Below are positions 1-11,814 of a stretch of 64,000 nt of DNA, piece by piece. This DNA comes from Anisodus tanguticus. Taxonomy: Eukaryota; Streptophyta; Magnoliopsida; Solanales; Solanaceae. The stretch lies in assembly GCA_034509755.1 (NCBI GenBank), contig CM067559.1, positions 12,506,501 to 12,570,500 of the forward strand, in the 5' to 3' direction. The notes under the pieces are model-generated. The model saw only the letters and a list, made by a program, of their open reading frames with translations. It had not been told where the DNA came from and did not search any database. Position 1 is the stretch's first letter; each line of letters opens with the position of its first letter. The position numbers and the translations under genes are program-made.

Positions 1-3000
1 CTACTAATGCGGACCGTCGCCTTACCTACCTGAGCTTGCGGGCATGAAACGCAGCATCCCCCGACAAAAGGAATGTCAGTACGACTGATGTACCGAGTAT
101 GTCAGGAATGAAGAATAGCATAATAGAGACCTGAAAGTAACATGAGACAAGAAACAACCAACCAGTAGAAAATGCCTCTGAGGGCCATAATATGCCTAAG
201 TGTCATACCTGTGCAGAATACCTTTGAGGGCCATAATATGCCTAAATGCCATTCACAATGCTGTTCATACATATACATATGCGTATATAACGCCATCAAG
301 TCTCTGTGGGCATCCATTCATATCATATTGGCCTCTGTGGGCATAATCATCATCATATATATACCAACTGCAGGTGGTGGTGCGTATATAACGCCTTCCC
401 TTTTTCTCATACCCCATACATATATATAATGCATACCATATATTAGTGTATATAACACCTTTGAGGTCAAGGGTAATACATAAATATAATGCATGAATGA
501 TACTCTGAGTTTTTCGTAGTGACGAAATACCGCTTCACCTCCGATTAATATTATGAATACTAACATCTTTTCCATATACCTCAATAAGGAGTTAGGAACA
601 TATTTAGACATGCTTTGTACATAGAAATGAATAACATGAACATCCTTAATTACTAAGAGTAGAATCATTTATGAAACAATATCACATTTACGTTTCGTTA
701 CTGGAAAATGCCAAAAGAAAGAAGAATTTGCCTTAACATACCTTCAGTAACTATAATGAGTCAATCCTTTCAATAGACGTCTAACCTCAAGTGGGATAAA
801 ACCTTAATTGCATATTTGAGGTCTTTAAATTCTTGTTGAAAATCTTGAATTATCCTAAAACCCATAAGAACTAATCGAGAGTTTCCAAGGAAAAATGGAC
901 TACAACGTGAGCAACTTCTTCGACTTTTCCAAATGAACCAAAGGGTTGCAGGGCACTGTTTTAATTTCTTCCAAGTAAAATTCTTTCTAATTGAGATTTT
1001 GCTCTTCCCCCAAAGAAAATGAAAGAATGGTGCTGGCAACATTTTAAGTGAGGCATTTAATATCCTTTGTTATACTAAGCTAGAGTGGGGCGGTGGAATA
1101 TTAATTTGTAAATATTTATCACTTAGTTTACTAATGTATATTTATCTAGTAAAGGAAAATGTCACGTGACCATGTTAGGAAAGTTAGAAGGAATTAGTCA
1201 CTTTGTCTTTATCACAATGTACTAATATGTTGCCAAAGTTGTTTCCCAAGAAAAGGACACGTATGAACCTTTTACATATCATAGATACACATTAGCTCAA
1301 ATGTCTCCTTAATAAACAGGTGTAAATTGTACACGTCTAAATCTTTTTAATCCGCAAAATCATTCTTTACCCATTAACGTAAATCATGGTTATCTTATAA
1401 AATTAGGACGTATACTAATATTATTTTTTAATTCTCGTCGTCAAACTTATTAAGTACTAAATTATTTCAGGACCGCATAATGTTATATACTAAGCTCTTG
1501 AGGTGAATACCTACTTATAACAAAATTTCTGCAGGACTCAGGTCTACTTGCATACGTTTAGCTGCTCAAACCATCATCCTAAAGTACGGGGCATTACAGG
1601 GTTTTACTAATCTAAGCTTGGATTTCATTATTTAGTAACTATTAGACTTGAATCTTCTATTTTTGTTGAGAAATTGAACTTGTAAAATCTAGGGTTTATG
1701 CTTTATGGGGTTTTTGCATTGAATGATTAAATTGATTCATTTTTGAACTAATTTAGCAATTGGAGAGTAGAATTGAACTTCTAGAATGTTGGTTTACCAA
1801 TTTCACCCTTTAATTATCATTTTACCCTTGTGGGCCCATTTTTCTCTTTCTTTCCTATAGTTGGTTTGGATTCAAGGAATAGTATAGTGATTTGGGTATT
1901 GTTCATTTTCTTTTCTAACTTAGATTTCAATAATGATTATACTTCGAGTACTATCGTGATCCTCAGAAAGGTAAGGCTCAAGTGTGATTATTTGTGGGTC
2001 CCACTCGGCCTCCAGGTAGGTTACAACTTACCTTCTGGTTAGACTTCGGTTAGCAAAGCATGTGTAGAATTAGTTACTGTTGGAGAAAGAATGTTATGCC
2101 TTCAGGTATGAAGTTGGGATGAATTACTTAGGTTTGATATTGTTGACTGATTTGTGGGCTTGTTGCCTTTTTGTGATTTATTGGCTTATTGCCAAGTGTT
2201 TGATATTGGATTTGCTCTTCGTTGCCTTATCATGATTGTGATATAGTTCTCTCTCACTTATCTTGGTATTATCATGGATATAAGAACGGACTTGACTTGA
2301 TACTGATAATGTGATATGTGTCCATGTGTGGCACAGTTGGGATTGCTATGATACACTTGATATTGTCATTTTGCATTGCATTCATCCTCATTTCCATGAT
2401 ACATTGATATTACCTGTGATTGGCATGATGGGGATAAGTGAGAAGAAAACATCCATGATTCTTGCAATAAATATGATAATGTAGCCATCTCTGGGTTGTG
2501 TGCGGAATGGCTAGCGGTGTGGACGTTGGTGGAGTCATATCTGAGTTATGTGCGGAGTGACTGTTACATGGTCTTTGCGGGTCCCCCATGAGTCATGACT
2601 ACCGGGACGTAGAGATATTCCGCTCGGAGCATGTGTGTACGGAGATTATATTTGGTAAGTGCATTGCATTGCATTGCATATTCATTCATCATTACATTCA
2701 CATATTTCATGGATTCTGACTTGATACTCTATACTTGAGTTATTTTTTTTGGACTGTGATAGTGTTTGTACTTGATTGCGAGCATGTCTATTCTTCAGTT
2801 TTTTCCTTTATATATGTTAGCTAACTGTTGTCGGCCTATGAAAACTACTAATACATAGTGTTTGTACTGATACTACCCTTCGGCATTCTTTATGAGTGCA
2901 GAGTACGTGACAAGTTCCACATCCACTCATCGCGACTGATCCTGAGGCTTGCTGTTGAGTTTTTAGGATGAGCATGCTTGGTGGATCCGCAGCCCGGAAA

Positions 3001-3292
3001 CTCCTTTCTTATTACTTGTTTTTTCTTGCATTCTGAGACATTATTCGTATTTTGAAGACTTTGTATTATTCCAGACTTGTAGCTTATTAGTAGTGGTCTT
3101 GTACTATATTCAGACCAGTTCCTTGGGGGTTGTATTAGTATTGTATTTCGCACTTATTTACATTTACGTTGAGACATATTACTATTGTCTTATTACTTTT
3201 TTATTGTTGAATTAATGATTAGGGAACAAATTCGCCTATCAAGATGGGAAATGGCAGATGCCCGGACGATTAAGTGATTTTGGGTCGTGACA
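1..3292 (+). mobile_element. Gypsy-like LTR retrotransposon remnant, left end outside the window
   Basis: No coding domain is visible. The block is recognised by sequence signatures common in Solanaceae Ty3/Gypsy-related LTRs: GCGGGCATGAAACGCAGC near 38, CCGCTCGGAGCATGTG near 2620, and the terminal GGGTCGTGACA at 3282-3292. The text just before the end (AGATGGGAAATGGCAGATGC) fits a 3' LTR end on the plus strand. No tRNA primer site, polypurine tract or second LTR is present here, so it could be a solo LTR, part of a non-autonomous element, or the right part of an element starting upstream. Family assignment rests on recall of similar repeats, not on a search. Confidence 0.42.
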
Positions 3293-3678
3293 ATAACTAT
3301 CACTGGTTTAACTTCTCATTATTGGAAATCTGATGCCGATGCCAAAATCGCTTTAGCCCAGCATTTAATGGCGTGCATCCTTTTTTGCTATACAATATTG
3401 TCTCCTGTATCTAATACTGAACAATTTTTAGACTTTATTAGTACTCTAACTTTAGAAGGAATCAATGCTAGGGGACTGCAATTCTTTTTTGTATTTTCGC
3501 CTATATGTAATTATGCCCCTGTAGTTATGCATCTACTTGATTTTTTCTGAGTGAAGTGCTTGATTTCTGTTCTAAAAAAAATCCCCCAAAATTAACTCAT
3601 TGAAGAGGATTTACCTGTATTTTTCTAACCTCTAATAAATTATTATTTTCAACCAAATAAAAACACTAATACTGAAAC
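3293..3678. other. Intergenic, no recognisable gene
   Basis: AT-rich sequence between the Gypsy-like end and the solo LTR. A plus-strand open frame of 87 codons (3287-3550) starts inside the LTR end and resembles no domain I know, so I do not call it a gene. Confidence 0.5.
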
Positions 3679-4200
3679 TCTTATTTTACATGGTGTCAAC
3701 AAAAAGTGACTTAGACAAAACCTATCATCTAAAACTTAAAGAAAAAACAGTTGAACATCAATTCGTCATTTATTTTGGTGAATTACTACCTCCATAATTG
3801 CCATTACTTGGCCAGTAACAACAATTATGTGAGCAGTTGGTAAGTCCTCTCCTTCAACTATATAATGGAGCATTTGCCAATTGTTGAGGACACACAGAAC
3901 ACACAAACGAAATCAGTTTCTTCCTACTACTTTCCAGCATCATTTCATTACTCAAAATTCTTCAAGGTAACACTTGAGTTTTCTTTGCTCATTTGTTGAG
4001 TTGCTGTTTTATCTTGGGAGACTGTTGTCCAGAACGTAGAAAGGATATATACGGGAAAATCTTGTCTTAAAGACAGAGTGCCATCACTCGACTCAACATA
4101 TCAAAAGTTGTTTCAGTTTCTTGTTCCAGTTTGTTGTAATTTCATTGTATTGTAATACTTAGTAGTTACTTATTTCCGTCCTGCACCATTGTAATCAACA
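3679..4200 (+). repeat. Probable solo LTR of a Copia family
   Basis: The 3' half matches the LTR at 53331-54278: both contain TTCTTCAAG followed by GTAACACTTGAGTTT, then ATCTTGGGAGACT, then ATCTTGTCTTAAAGACAG, and a GAGTG/CACTC hairpin. It ends in ATCAACA at 4200. A perfect 5-bp GAAAC lies on both sides (3674-3678 and 4201-4205), as expected for a Copia target-site duplication. The 5' terminus reads TCTTATTTTAC rather than TG, so the left boundary is less certain. No internal coding follows it, which supports a solo LTR made by LTR-LTR recombination. Confidence 0.55.
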
Positions 4201-4468
4201 GAAACACCAAGCAAATAAAATCATTTTTAAATTTACGATCTCCTAAGAGTCATGAGGCGGACCAGATGCAGTATGGTGGCGGCAGTGGCGACAACATCAT
4301 CGCAACTCGATTAGCAGCAATCCCATTAGCTTATAACATCTCAAACTGCAGTGGTCTCTAGAATAGCCCTTTTAATCATCATGATCATACAAAGCATTAC
4401 CGTAACAACTATCTACCAGGTACCTCGGGCCATTTTATTTAATTGAGAAACTGACAATAAGATAATAG
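4201..4468. other. Spacer, nothing recognised
   Basis: Short stretch between the solo LTR and the SIRE-like element. No ORF, RNA or repeat motif could be supported. Confidence 0.5.
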
Positions 4469-4568
4469 CGTTAATGTTGGGTTTGGTATTGTGACATTTG
4501 ACCCAACATATCTTCTGAAGTACCGATTTGAATGCATAAAAATGTTGGGACAAATGTCATAACATTCG
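4469..4568 (+). repeat. 5' LTR of the SIRE-like element, first piece
   Basis: GTTAATGTTGGGTTTGGT here matches the start of the 3' LTR at 17920. The expected TG start reads CG, a likely point mutation. The piece stops at ATAACATTCG, exactly where the nested minus-strand element begins; in the 3' LTR the same text runs on uninterrupted into GACCAACATCTTC. Confidence 0.8.
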
Positions 4569-4791
4569 TGTAAGACTTTGAAAGTATTTTCCTCAATGTA
4601 TTCATCCTTAAAGGGAACAATATATACACCATATACATTTAATTAGGAAGAGTAAATCAAGCCTAATCAATTTCTAATAATTTTCTATCAAATTAACATA
4701 ATATTCCTAATTAACATTTTACTACCTACCATATATAAAATGATACTACATCAATACATAATAATAATATGATTTACATAATATTCTAACA
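4569..4791 (-). repeat. 3' LTR of the nested Copia element
   Basis: Nearly the same as 8849-9080, with a few substitutions and short indels (for example CATGCCTAATCTTCC is present only in the right copy). It is bounded inside by ACTCCCCCGTAG, the complement of the polypurine tract. Confidence 0.88.
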
Positions 4792-4799
4792 CTCCCCCG

Positions 4800-7512
4800 T
4801 AGTCGAAGCTGGAGGGTGGTGAATGCCGAGACTGTCCCTAAATCTTCAAATAATATCAGCGGAAGTCCTTTTGTGAAGATATCTGCGATTTGATGACGCG
4901 TTGGGACATGTAGCACTCACACTTGTCCGCGAGACACCTTCTCGCGTACAAAATGAATATCTAACTCAATATGTTTAGTGCGTTGATGGTGGATGGGATT
5001 CCCTGAGAGATAGATTGCACTAACATTATCACAGTATACTATTGTTGCTGTCGAAATTGGGCAATGAAGTTCAAGTAACAGGTTCCGAATCCAACATGAG
5101 TCAGATACAACATTGGCTGCATCACGATATTCTCCTTCAGCACTTGAGCGTGATACCGTGGCCTGCCTTTTTGAGGACCATGAGATTAAATTATCACCAA
5201 GAAAGACGCAATACCCGGAGGTGGATCGTCTTGTGTCCAGACATCCTGCCCAATTTGCATCAGTGTAAGTAACAAGTTTGGAAATAGAGGATGGGTATAG
5301 ATTTAATCCATACTCCAGAGTGCCCTGAATATATCGCACAATGCGTTTCAGAGCATGCATATGTTCCTCCATTGGATTATGCATGAATAGACACACTTGT
5401 TTCACTGCATAGGTAATATCTGGCCTGGTGAATGTGAGATACCGTAAAGCTCCTACTAGGCTGCGGTATAACGTCGGATAAGTAAAAGGTTTGCTAGAGA
5501 TGGCACTCAATTTTGACTTTGTGTCGACCAGAGTTGTCGAAGGTTTGCAGAAAGACATTCCAGCTCATTCCACGATTTCTGATGCATACTTCTTCTGGGA
5601 GAGAAATAATCCACATGTATGTCGTGTCACAACAATTCCTAGAAAGTAGTGTAGTGGGCCAAGATCTTTCATAGCAAATTCAGAACTAAGCTGTGAAATG
5701 ATACTCTTGCGAAGAGAGTCTGAAGATGCTGTTAGAATAATATCATCCACATATAGAAGAAGATAAGAAGTATGATTACCCTGGTGATAAATAAACAGGG
5801 AATTATCTGAACGGCTGTGCGAAAAACCCATGTGTGACACAAAATCTACAAACCGCTTATACCAAGCCCTGGGGGTCTGTTTGAGGCCATATAATGATTT
5901 GTTGAGCAAACACATATAGTTGGGATATTTAGGATCTCTGTATCCCAACGGTTGGTGTATATATACAGTTTCATTGAGGTGTCCATGTAGGAAGGCATTT
6001 TTGACATCCAATTGATAAAGTGACCATCCTTTTGAGAGAGACATACTGAGAATTGTTCTGATAGTTGCTGGTTTGACCACTGGATTGAATGTCTCCCTGC
6101 AATCTACACCAACCTGTTGTGTCTTCCCATCACCTACAATACGGGCTTTATGCCGCTCAAAAGTTCCATCAGATTTTACTTTATGACTGAAAATCCACAT
6201 AGATCAAATTATATTAGCATTAGATGGGCGAGGTACTAAATCCCATGTCCTATTTGTAATTAGAGCATGATATTCATCATCCATGGCCATTTTCCAATTC
6301 GGGTCTTTTAGAGCAGACATTGGATTGCGAGGCAAAGGTGATTTCGAGACCTGGGTGTGAAGACTATATTTGGTATTGGGTTTGACAATTCCATGTTGAC
6401 TACGGGTGACCGAATGATTTATTGGGCCAGTGGACTGGACGCCACTGACCGAGGGGTGAGAAACTGAGGGTCCAGTGAGGTGTATTTCTTGCGCTGGAAT
6501 TGGGCCTGTAGTGGTGGACTGGCCCAAGCCGCTAGACCGGGCAGATTGTGCGACAGTGGAACTAGGCCTCGGAACCGAAGGCCCAAGCTGTTGCATTGAA
6601 ATGTCAGTTAGTTGGGCCATCGATCTTTGGCCCAATGGGCCTGAATTATGGTTTCCAACACTAGCAATAGGTACCGAGCTGTGAAAATGTGTTAGATACG
6701 AAAGCTTATCATCATCCAAAAAATCATAGGTATGAGTCCCGGTGGCATGTATCTTAGCAAATGAAAAAATTATTTCATCAAAAATTACATGACGACTTAT
6801 AAATATTCTTTTAGAAGAAATGTCGTAACATTAGTTACTTCGATAATGAGTAGGATATTCCAAGAAAACACATGGAGTAGACCGAGCTTGAATTTTTGTG
6901 ATTGTGGTGGATGGAAAGAGGGGGTAGCAAAGACAACCAAACACTCTTAAGTGATGATATGAGGGCTCTCGTAAATAAAATATTTTTAGAGGAGCTTGGT
7001 ATGATAGGTTTTTATGAGGAAGGATATTCAACAGGTAAGTGGCCATTTGGAGTGCATGATGCCAAAATACAGGGGGGAAGTGAAGTATGTGAAAGAGATG
7101 TTCTACCAATATTGTTTATGGTTCTAATTTTGCGTTCTGCCTTCCCATTTTGTGAGGAAGTATGAGGACAAGACAGACGAAAATAAAGACCATTTGTTTT
7201 GAAAAAATCCCAAAATTATTTATTATCAAACTCCCTCCGATTGTCACAATGAATATTTTTTATATCACGTTCAAATTGAGTTCGGATGAATGCTCTAAAT
7301 GTGAGAAAAGTGGAAAATATTTGTGATTTTTTCGACAAAGGGAATGTCCACAAATAATTAGAGTAGTCATCAAGTATAAGCAAATAATATCTATGACCAG
7401 AAGAACTCAAAACGGGCGATGTCCAAATATCACAATGTAAAATATCAAATGGCAAAAGGGTGCATGAAGTAGATGAAATAAATGTCAACTTAACATGTTT
7501 ACCATATACCAA
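4800..7512 (-). pseudogene. Copia pol pseudogene: integrase, reverse transcriptase, RNase H
   Basis: Read from high to low coordinates. Integrase text 'FDILHCDIWTSPVLSSSGHR' and 'LDDYSNYLWTFPL' lies near 7250-7450. The integrase tail with 'VFGCLCYPLFPSTTITK' lies near 6850-7100, then a Ser/Pro-rich linker (6400-6700). Reverse transcriptase starts at 'DPNWKMAMDDEYHALITN' and has the intact catalytic 'LLYVDDIILT' near 5740. RNase H text 'YTDANWAGCLDTRRSTSGYC' lies near 5220. Frames are broken by at least three stops; the ones before 'SMWIF' (6201) and after 'SEIVE' (5562) are TGA where Arg CGA is usual. The conserved His-Cys pre-integrase region and the protease 'DTGA' were not found between gag and integrase, so that part appears deleted. 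Confidence 0.85.
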
Positions 7513-7739
7513 TTTGAATCCGGTGGATTAAGCATGGCAGACTCAATTTCTGTGCGGTGGGCCCCTGTTGAATGGGCCTCATGCCACTGGGTCGGCTGAG
7601 GCCCACTGCCACTGTATGTGTTAACAGACCCAACGAAATGGGCCTGTTGGGCCTGTTGCTGATGTTGTCAATTAGGTGGAAAATATCCACTGTTTTGCTG
7701 AGGCTGGCCAGTGGGCCTTTGGGGCTGCCTGGCCTAATT

Positions 7740-8701
7740 GCCTGTTGGGGCTGGGCTGGGTGGTATAGCCCAAGGCCACTGCCAGCCGTTGGGCTGCTGC
7801 CACTGTCCACCACCTCTGCTGCCGTGCTGCTGCCACTGTCCACCACCCCTGCCGCCATGCTGCTGCTACTGTCCACCACCAGAGTTGGTGTTGCCGCCAT
7901 TACCGTCGCCACTAAAATTTTGGTGGCCTCTACCTTTGTGATTTCCGCAATTTCCACCCTTATTTTTATTGTTATTACATCCTTTTTGTCCCTTATTTTG
8001 TTGAGAAGGGTAAACAAAATCACCAACATTTGAAGGAGTGGCACTGATAGCGGAATTTGAAGTAGTTGAGGCCTTTTTCACCAAGCCCAACTCTTCAAGC
8101 ACAAGCATGGACCTTGTTTGATAAAATTGTGGTAGAGGATTACTTTGACGGATTAGAGTTTCCACGCTGCTATACGCATCGGTGAGACCGGCGACCAATT
8201 GCAAAACTAACCGGTTATTAGTAACCGGTGAACCAATGTTTCTTAATTGATCGGCCAACACTTTGAGTCGTTGACAATATGTAGAAACATTAGGAAAATC
8301 TGCCATGTCAATGGTTGAGAACTCCTGTTCCAATGTAACAGTGCGAGAGTTTTGGTTATCTTGAAAAATATTTCACTAGCGTTCCCAAGCCACCATGGCT
8401 ATTGAATTTCGTTCCATTATCGTATGCAACAAGTCAGTGGAGATTATTGCATAAATCCAACTAAGGACTGTGGCATCAAGTGTATCCCATAATTCCTTGT
8501 CTGCATCATTTTTTATGTCTTTCCATTTTCCATCTTTTGGTGGAATTATATGATGAAAAACTTTGTGAGCACGACAACATATTTTAAATAATTCCGCCCA
8601 AGTCGCATAATGAACGGTTTCCATTTATAGTTTGATGGAAACATGTGTTTTGATGTTTGAGACAGCAAGGGCAGGGTGAAAGGATGATTTGGTTTCAGAC
8701 A
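7740..8701 (-). pseudogene. Copia gag pseudogene (UBN2-type)
   Basis: The likely start is the ATG at 8701. An in-frame stop follows about 75 bp later, before 'METVHYATWAELFKICCRAH'. Conserved gag text includes 'ISTDLLHTIMERNSIAMVAWE', then 'TYCQRLKVLADQLRNIGSPV' and 'NNRLVLQLVAGLTDAYSSV'. These are typical of the capsid-like domain of short-LTR plant Copia elements, which packages the RNA. The C-terminal part is Asn/Gly-rich and then a repetitive Gly/Ser/Pro-rich stretch (7740-7900). No CCHC zinc knuckle is visible. At least one frameshift lies near 8370. Confidence 0.75.
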
Positions 8702-8835
8702 TAATTGGTTGTGATGAAGGATAATCAACAATGGAGTAAGAAAAAAATGAAGAAATTTTTGGCCAACTAGGGTTCTAGGGAGGAAGAGGTCCAAAAATTT
8801 GGAAGAAAATAAAATAATTTTGGATCTTTCCTTAA

Positions 8836-8848
8836 GCTCTTGATACCA
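8836..8848 (-). other. tRNA-Met primer-binding site of the nested Copia element
   Basis: On the minus strand TGGTATCAAGAGC starts directly at the inner end of the right LTR. The first 8 bases match the site used by initiator tRNA-Met in most plant Copia elements. This is the ordinary primer type, unlike the elements at 35649, 45082 and 53331. Confidence 0.8.
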
Positions 8849-9080
8849 TGTAAGACTTTGAAAGTATTTTCCTCAATGTATTCATCCTTAAAGGGAACAA
8901 TATATATACCATATACATTTAATTAGGAAAAGTAAATCATGCCTAATCTTCCTAATCAATCTCTAATAATCTACTACCTAATTAACATAATATTCCTAAT
9001 TAACATTTTACTACCTACCATATATAAAATGATACTACATCAATACATAATAATAATATGATTTACATAATATTCTAACA
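8849..9080 (-). repeat. 5' LTR of the nested Copia element
   Basis: 232 bp, TGTAAGAC to TCTAACA on the plus strand, followed by the target duplication ATTCA. Confidence 0.88.
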
Positions 9081-9874
9081 ATTCAGACCAACATCTTCAA
9101 AAAATAGTTTTGCCCTACTTCACGGTAAGCAGTAATATTTTACTGTGAGGTAAAAACGACTAAGGCGTGGTGAATTGGAGTTGTGTAAAATGTGTGAGAA
9201 AGAGTAAAAGCTTGGGGAAGAAGTCGAGTAAGGAACAAGTCAAAGTTGTTGAGATTTTCACTCCTTAATCATCTACCACAAGCTGCCCACCTTTTCCTCA
9301 AATTCCACAACCGATCGATGAGTTTTTCAAGGAAACTCTCTATTATAAATAGAGAGGCCACAACAGTGAATCAAGCAACCAGAATCAGATTACAAAAATA
9401 CCAAGATAGATCTGGATCACAAGTGTTGCCTGAGTGTGTCGACAACATTCTGTCCAACATTACAATTGCTGTTTAGATTCTAGATTATTTTTGTATGGAG
9501 CGATTGTAATGTGAGGTTGTCTATGTCTACTTGGTTAGATTTTTCAGACAGAAGTCATCTGCGACTTCAACTTTTAATTCCTTTCCATTTTATCTTGTAA
9601 ATCTGTAAAGAAAGGAATTTGTAATTTTGTATATAATATATATACAATATATTTGGTCATTGACCATCATAAGTTATATAATATATATAACTTATGAAAA
9701 TTTAAACCTTTGTGTTCTTTAAATTCGGCTGCATTTTACTCTTTAAAGTTACTGTTTTACTAAGTGTTATTACTGGTGTCGGATGACATAATTGATGACA
9801 TTCTGAAACAGAATTGTCATTTGATTTATTCCATCTCTTGTTTTTATTTCTCATAGCATTTAACACCCTATAAG
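9081..9874 (+). repeat. 5' LTR of the SIRE-like element, second piece
   Basis: This continues the LTR after the insertion and matches 18000-18826 over its length. It contains a long inverted repeat around TATATAATATATATAACTTA (9672-9695) and GGTCATTGACC (9653-9663), both also present in the 3' LTR. TATA-like CTATTATAAATAGAG (about 9339-9353) suggests the promoter. The end is near CACCCTATAAG, next to the primer site. The exact last base is uncertain because the usual terminal CA is not obvious. Confidence 0.8.
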
Positions 9875-9887
9875 TGGTATCAGAGCC
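9875..9887 (+). other. tRNA-Met primer-binding site of the SIRE-like element
   Basis: TGGTATCAGAGCC, the standard plant Copia primer site complementary to the 3' end of initiator tRNA-Met, lies just after the 5' LTR. Confidence 0.9.
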
Positions 9888-9929
9888 GACACTTAACACA
9901 ATAAGTGCTTGGTCCTGTTGTCATAAGCT

Positions 9930-11773
9930 ATGGATCCGGCAAATCCAATTATTGGTAGACTTCCTATTTTAGATGGATAAAATTATGCTTATTGGAAGAT
10001 TCACATATGTTCGCATATCAAATAAATTGATATTCATGCATGGAGATCTATAACCAATGGGTATGTTGTTCCAATGTTGCCAACGGATGAGGAAGGTGAC
10101 ATTATTGCTAAACCTGAATCCGAATGGACTACAGAAGAAACAAATAATGCTAGCTTTAACGAAAAGGCCTTAAATGTAATTTTTGGATGGGTTGATCTTT
10201 ACATGCTCAAACTCATTCAAAACTGCTCACGGCTAAGGACGCATGTGATACTTTACAAATGCATTGTGAAGGTAGCTCAAGTGTTCGTCGAACAAAGCTA
10301 CACATGCTCATGAGTAAATATAAATGTTTAAGGATGGAAGAAGCGGATGATATTAAATCTTATTTTGAAAAGTTGATTGACATCTCAAATGAATGTCAAG
10401 TGCTTGGTGAACCATTAACCAACACTCAACTTATTGAAAAGCCTCTCCCTTCTCTTCCTGAAAAGTTCAATTTAAAGATATGTGCTATTGAAGAAGTTCA
10501 CAATATTGCCAAATTGGACCTTTATACCTTGACGAGCATACTCAAAACGTATGAGATGAACATTGAGAATAAAAAAGAATTGTATAAAAGCAAGAATGTG
10601 GCACTTCAAGTTCAATCATCGGAGAGTCAAATCGAAGAAGAGGATGAGAATTTTGAAGAAATTGGTGAAGGTGCAACAGTTTAACAATGACAGAAAGAAA
10701 TCTAAATCTAAAGAGCACCAAAACCAAGTCTTCAATCAAAAGCTTACTAGATTCCTTCCAAATATACAAAAATGAAATCAACTAAGAAGAACCAATTCAG
10801 ATCGTACCAAATTTGATCCCAAACAACTTTAGTCCGTGCAATGTTATGCATGCTCGGATTGGGGTCATTATGCTAACAAATGTGCAAACACTCTTAGAAA
10901 ATTTGGTAAGAACCTATGGGTTTCTCTTAGTGATGATGAAAAAGAAGAGGAAGGAGATCGAGAAACTAAAACACAAATGATGCTGGCTACTGTCTTCGAA
11001 CAATCTCTATCGGATGATGAAGATGTCTTATACAATATTGACTCAGATGCCACGATATTTGTTCCAACATCTGCAACGACATCAACATCCTCAGCGACAT
11101 ACGAAAGGTATGAATTCTTTAACTATTCCAATGTTAACTGCTTTAGTGGTTCTGTTTCTGTTAGTGAGGATGATTATATGGATCAAGTTGAATGCAAAGA
11201 TGATATGATTAATGAATTATAAATTATTTGGAAAGTCTTAATTATAGAATCCAATCAACTTGACAAAAAGGTAAAATCTTTAACTCATGAGAATTTAGAA
11301 TTAACAGGCACGATAACCCGACTTAAGGTTGCACTTACCAAAATTGATATTGAATTTGGTAAGATTCGTGCAAAATTGGATTTAGCCGAAGCAACCTTCC
11401 ACAAGCTCAACTCAGGGACTTCAAAATTGAATGAGATACTCAACCTTAGTAATCATTCACATGCAGGAATTGGGTACGAAAACTCGCTTAAAACCATATG
11501 CTCTAATCTCTTGATAAAAAAAAAGAAGAGAAAATACACTTTGTAAAAGAAAAAGGGATGAATAATAGGTTCTCATATATGTCAAATAATATGAAGTTTG
11601 TATGTCATCACTGTAACTCCCCTGGACACTTAAAACCATACTGTTTCAAACTTCAAAATTCTGTGAGAAAAATGTTGCCTAAATTATTGTCCAACATTCC
11701 AGATAAATATCAAAGCAACATTTCTGAGCCAAAAGGCAAGAAGATTTTAAGAGAGTTTGGGTTCCTAAAATAG
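9930..11773 (+). pseudogene. SIRE-like gag pseudogene with two zinc knuckles
   Basis: ATG at 9930 is followed by text typical of this gag ('RLPILDG', a stop, then 'NYAYWK'). The capsid-like domain appears around 10260-10680, for example 'DDIKSYFEKLIDISNECQVL'. A first CCHC knuckle 'CYACSDWGHYANKC' lies near 10840-10885. An acidic stretch follows, then a second knuckle 'CHHCNSPGHLKPYC' near 11600. The frame is broken by several stops and shifts (about 9982, 10314, 10682, 11220). It would encode the structural protein of the virus-like particle; it cannot be made intact from this copy. Confidence 0.78.
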
Positions 11774-11814
11774 ATTTAACTTGTAATGTCTGTATAACTA
11801 CATTAAGAACTAAC

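Larger units (their letters stand above)
4569..9080 (-). mobile_element. Complete but dead Copia element nested in the SIRE-like 5' LTR
   Basis: Flanking LTRs of 223 bp (4569-4791) and 232 bp (8849-9080) begin TGTAAGAC and end TCTAACA on the plus strand. The 5-bp target duplication is ATTCG (4564-4568) and ATTCA (9081-9085), one mismatch apart. A primer site complementary to initiator tRNA-Met touches the right LTR and a purine-rich tract touches the left one, so transcription is on the minus strand. Short LTRs and the Ser/Pro-rich integrase tail suggest the Ale/Retrofit-like group (inference). Protease and the GAG-pre-integrase region are missing, and several Arg codons have become TGA. Confidence 0.88.

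Noticed and set aside
7572..8033. Long plus-strand frame opposite the Copia gag (153 codons)
   Set aside because: It mirrors the repetitive Gly/Ser/Pro-rich gag tail on the minus strand and has no domain.
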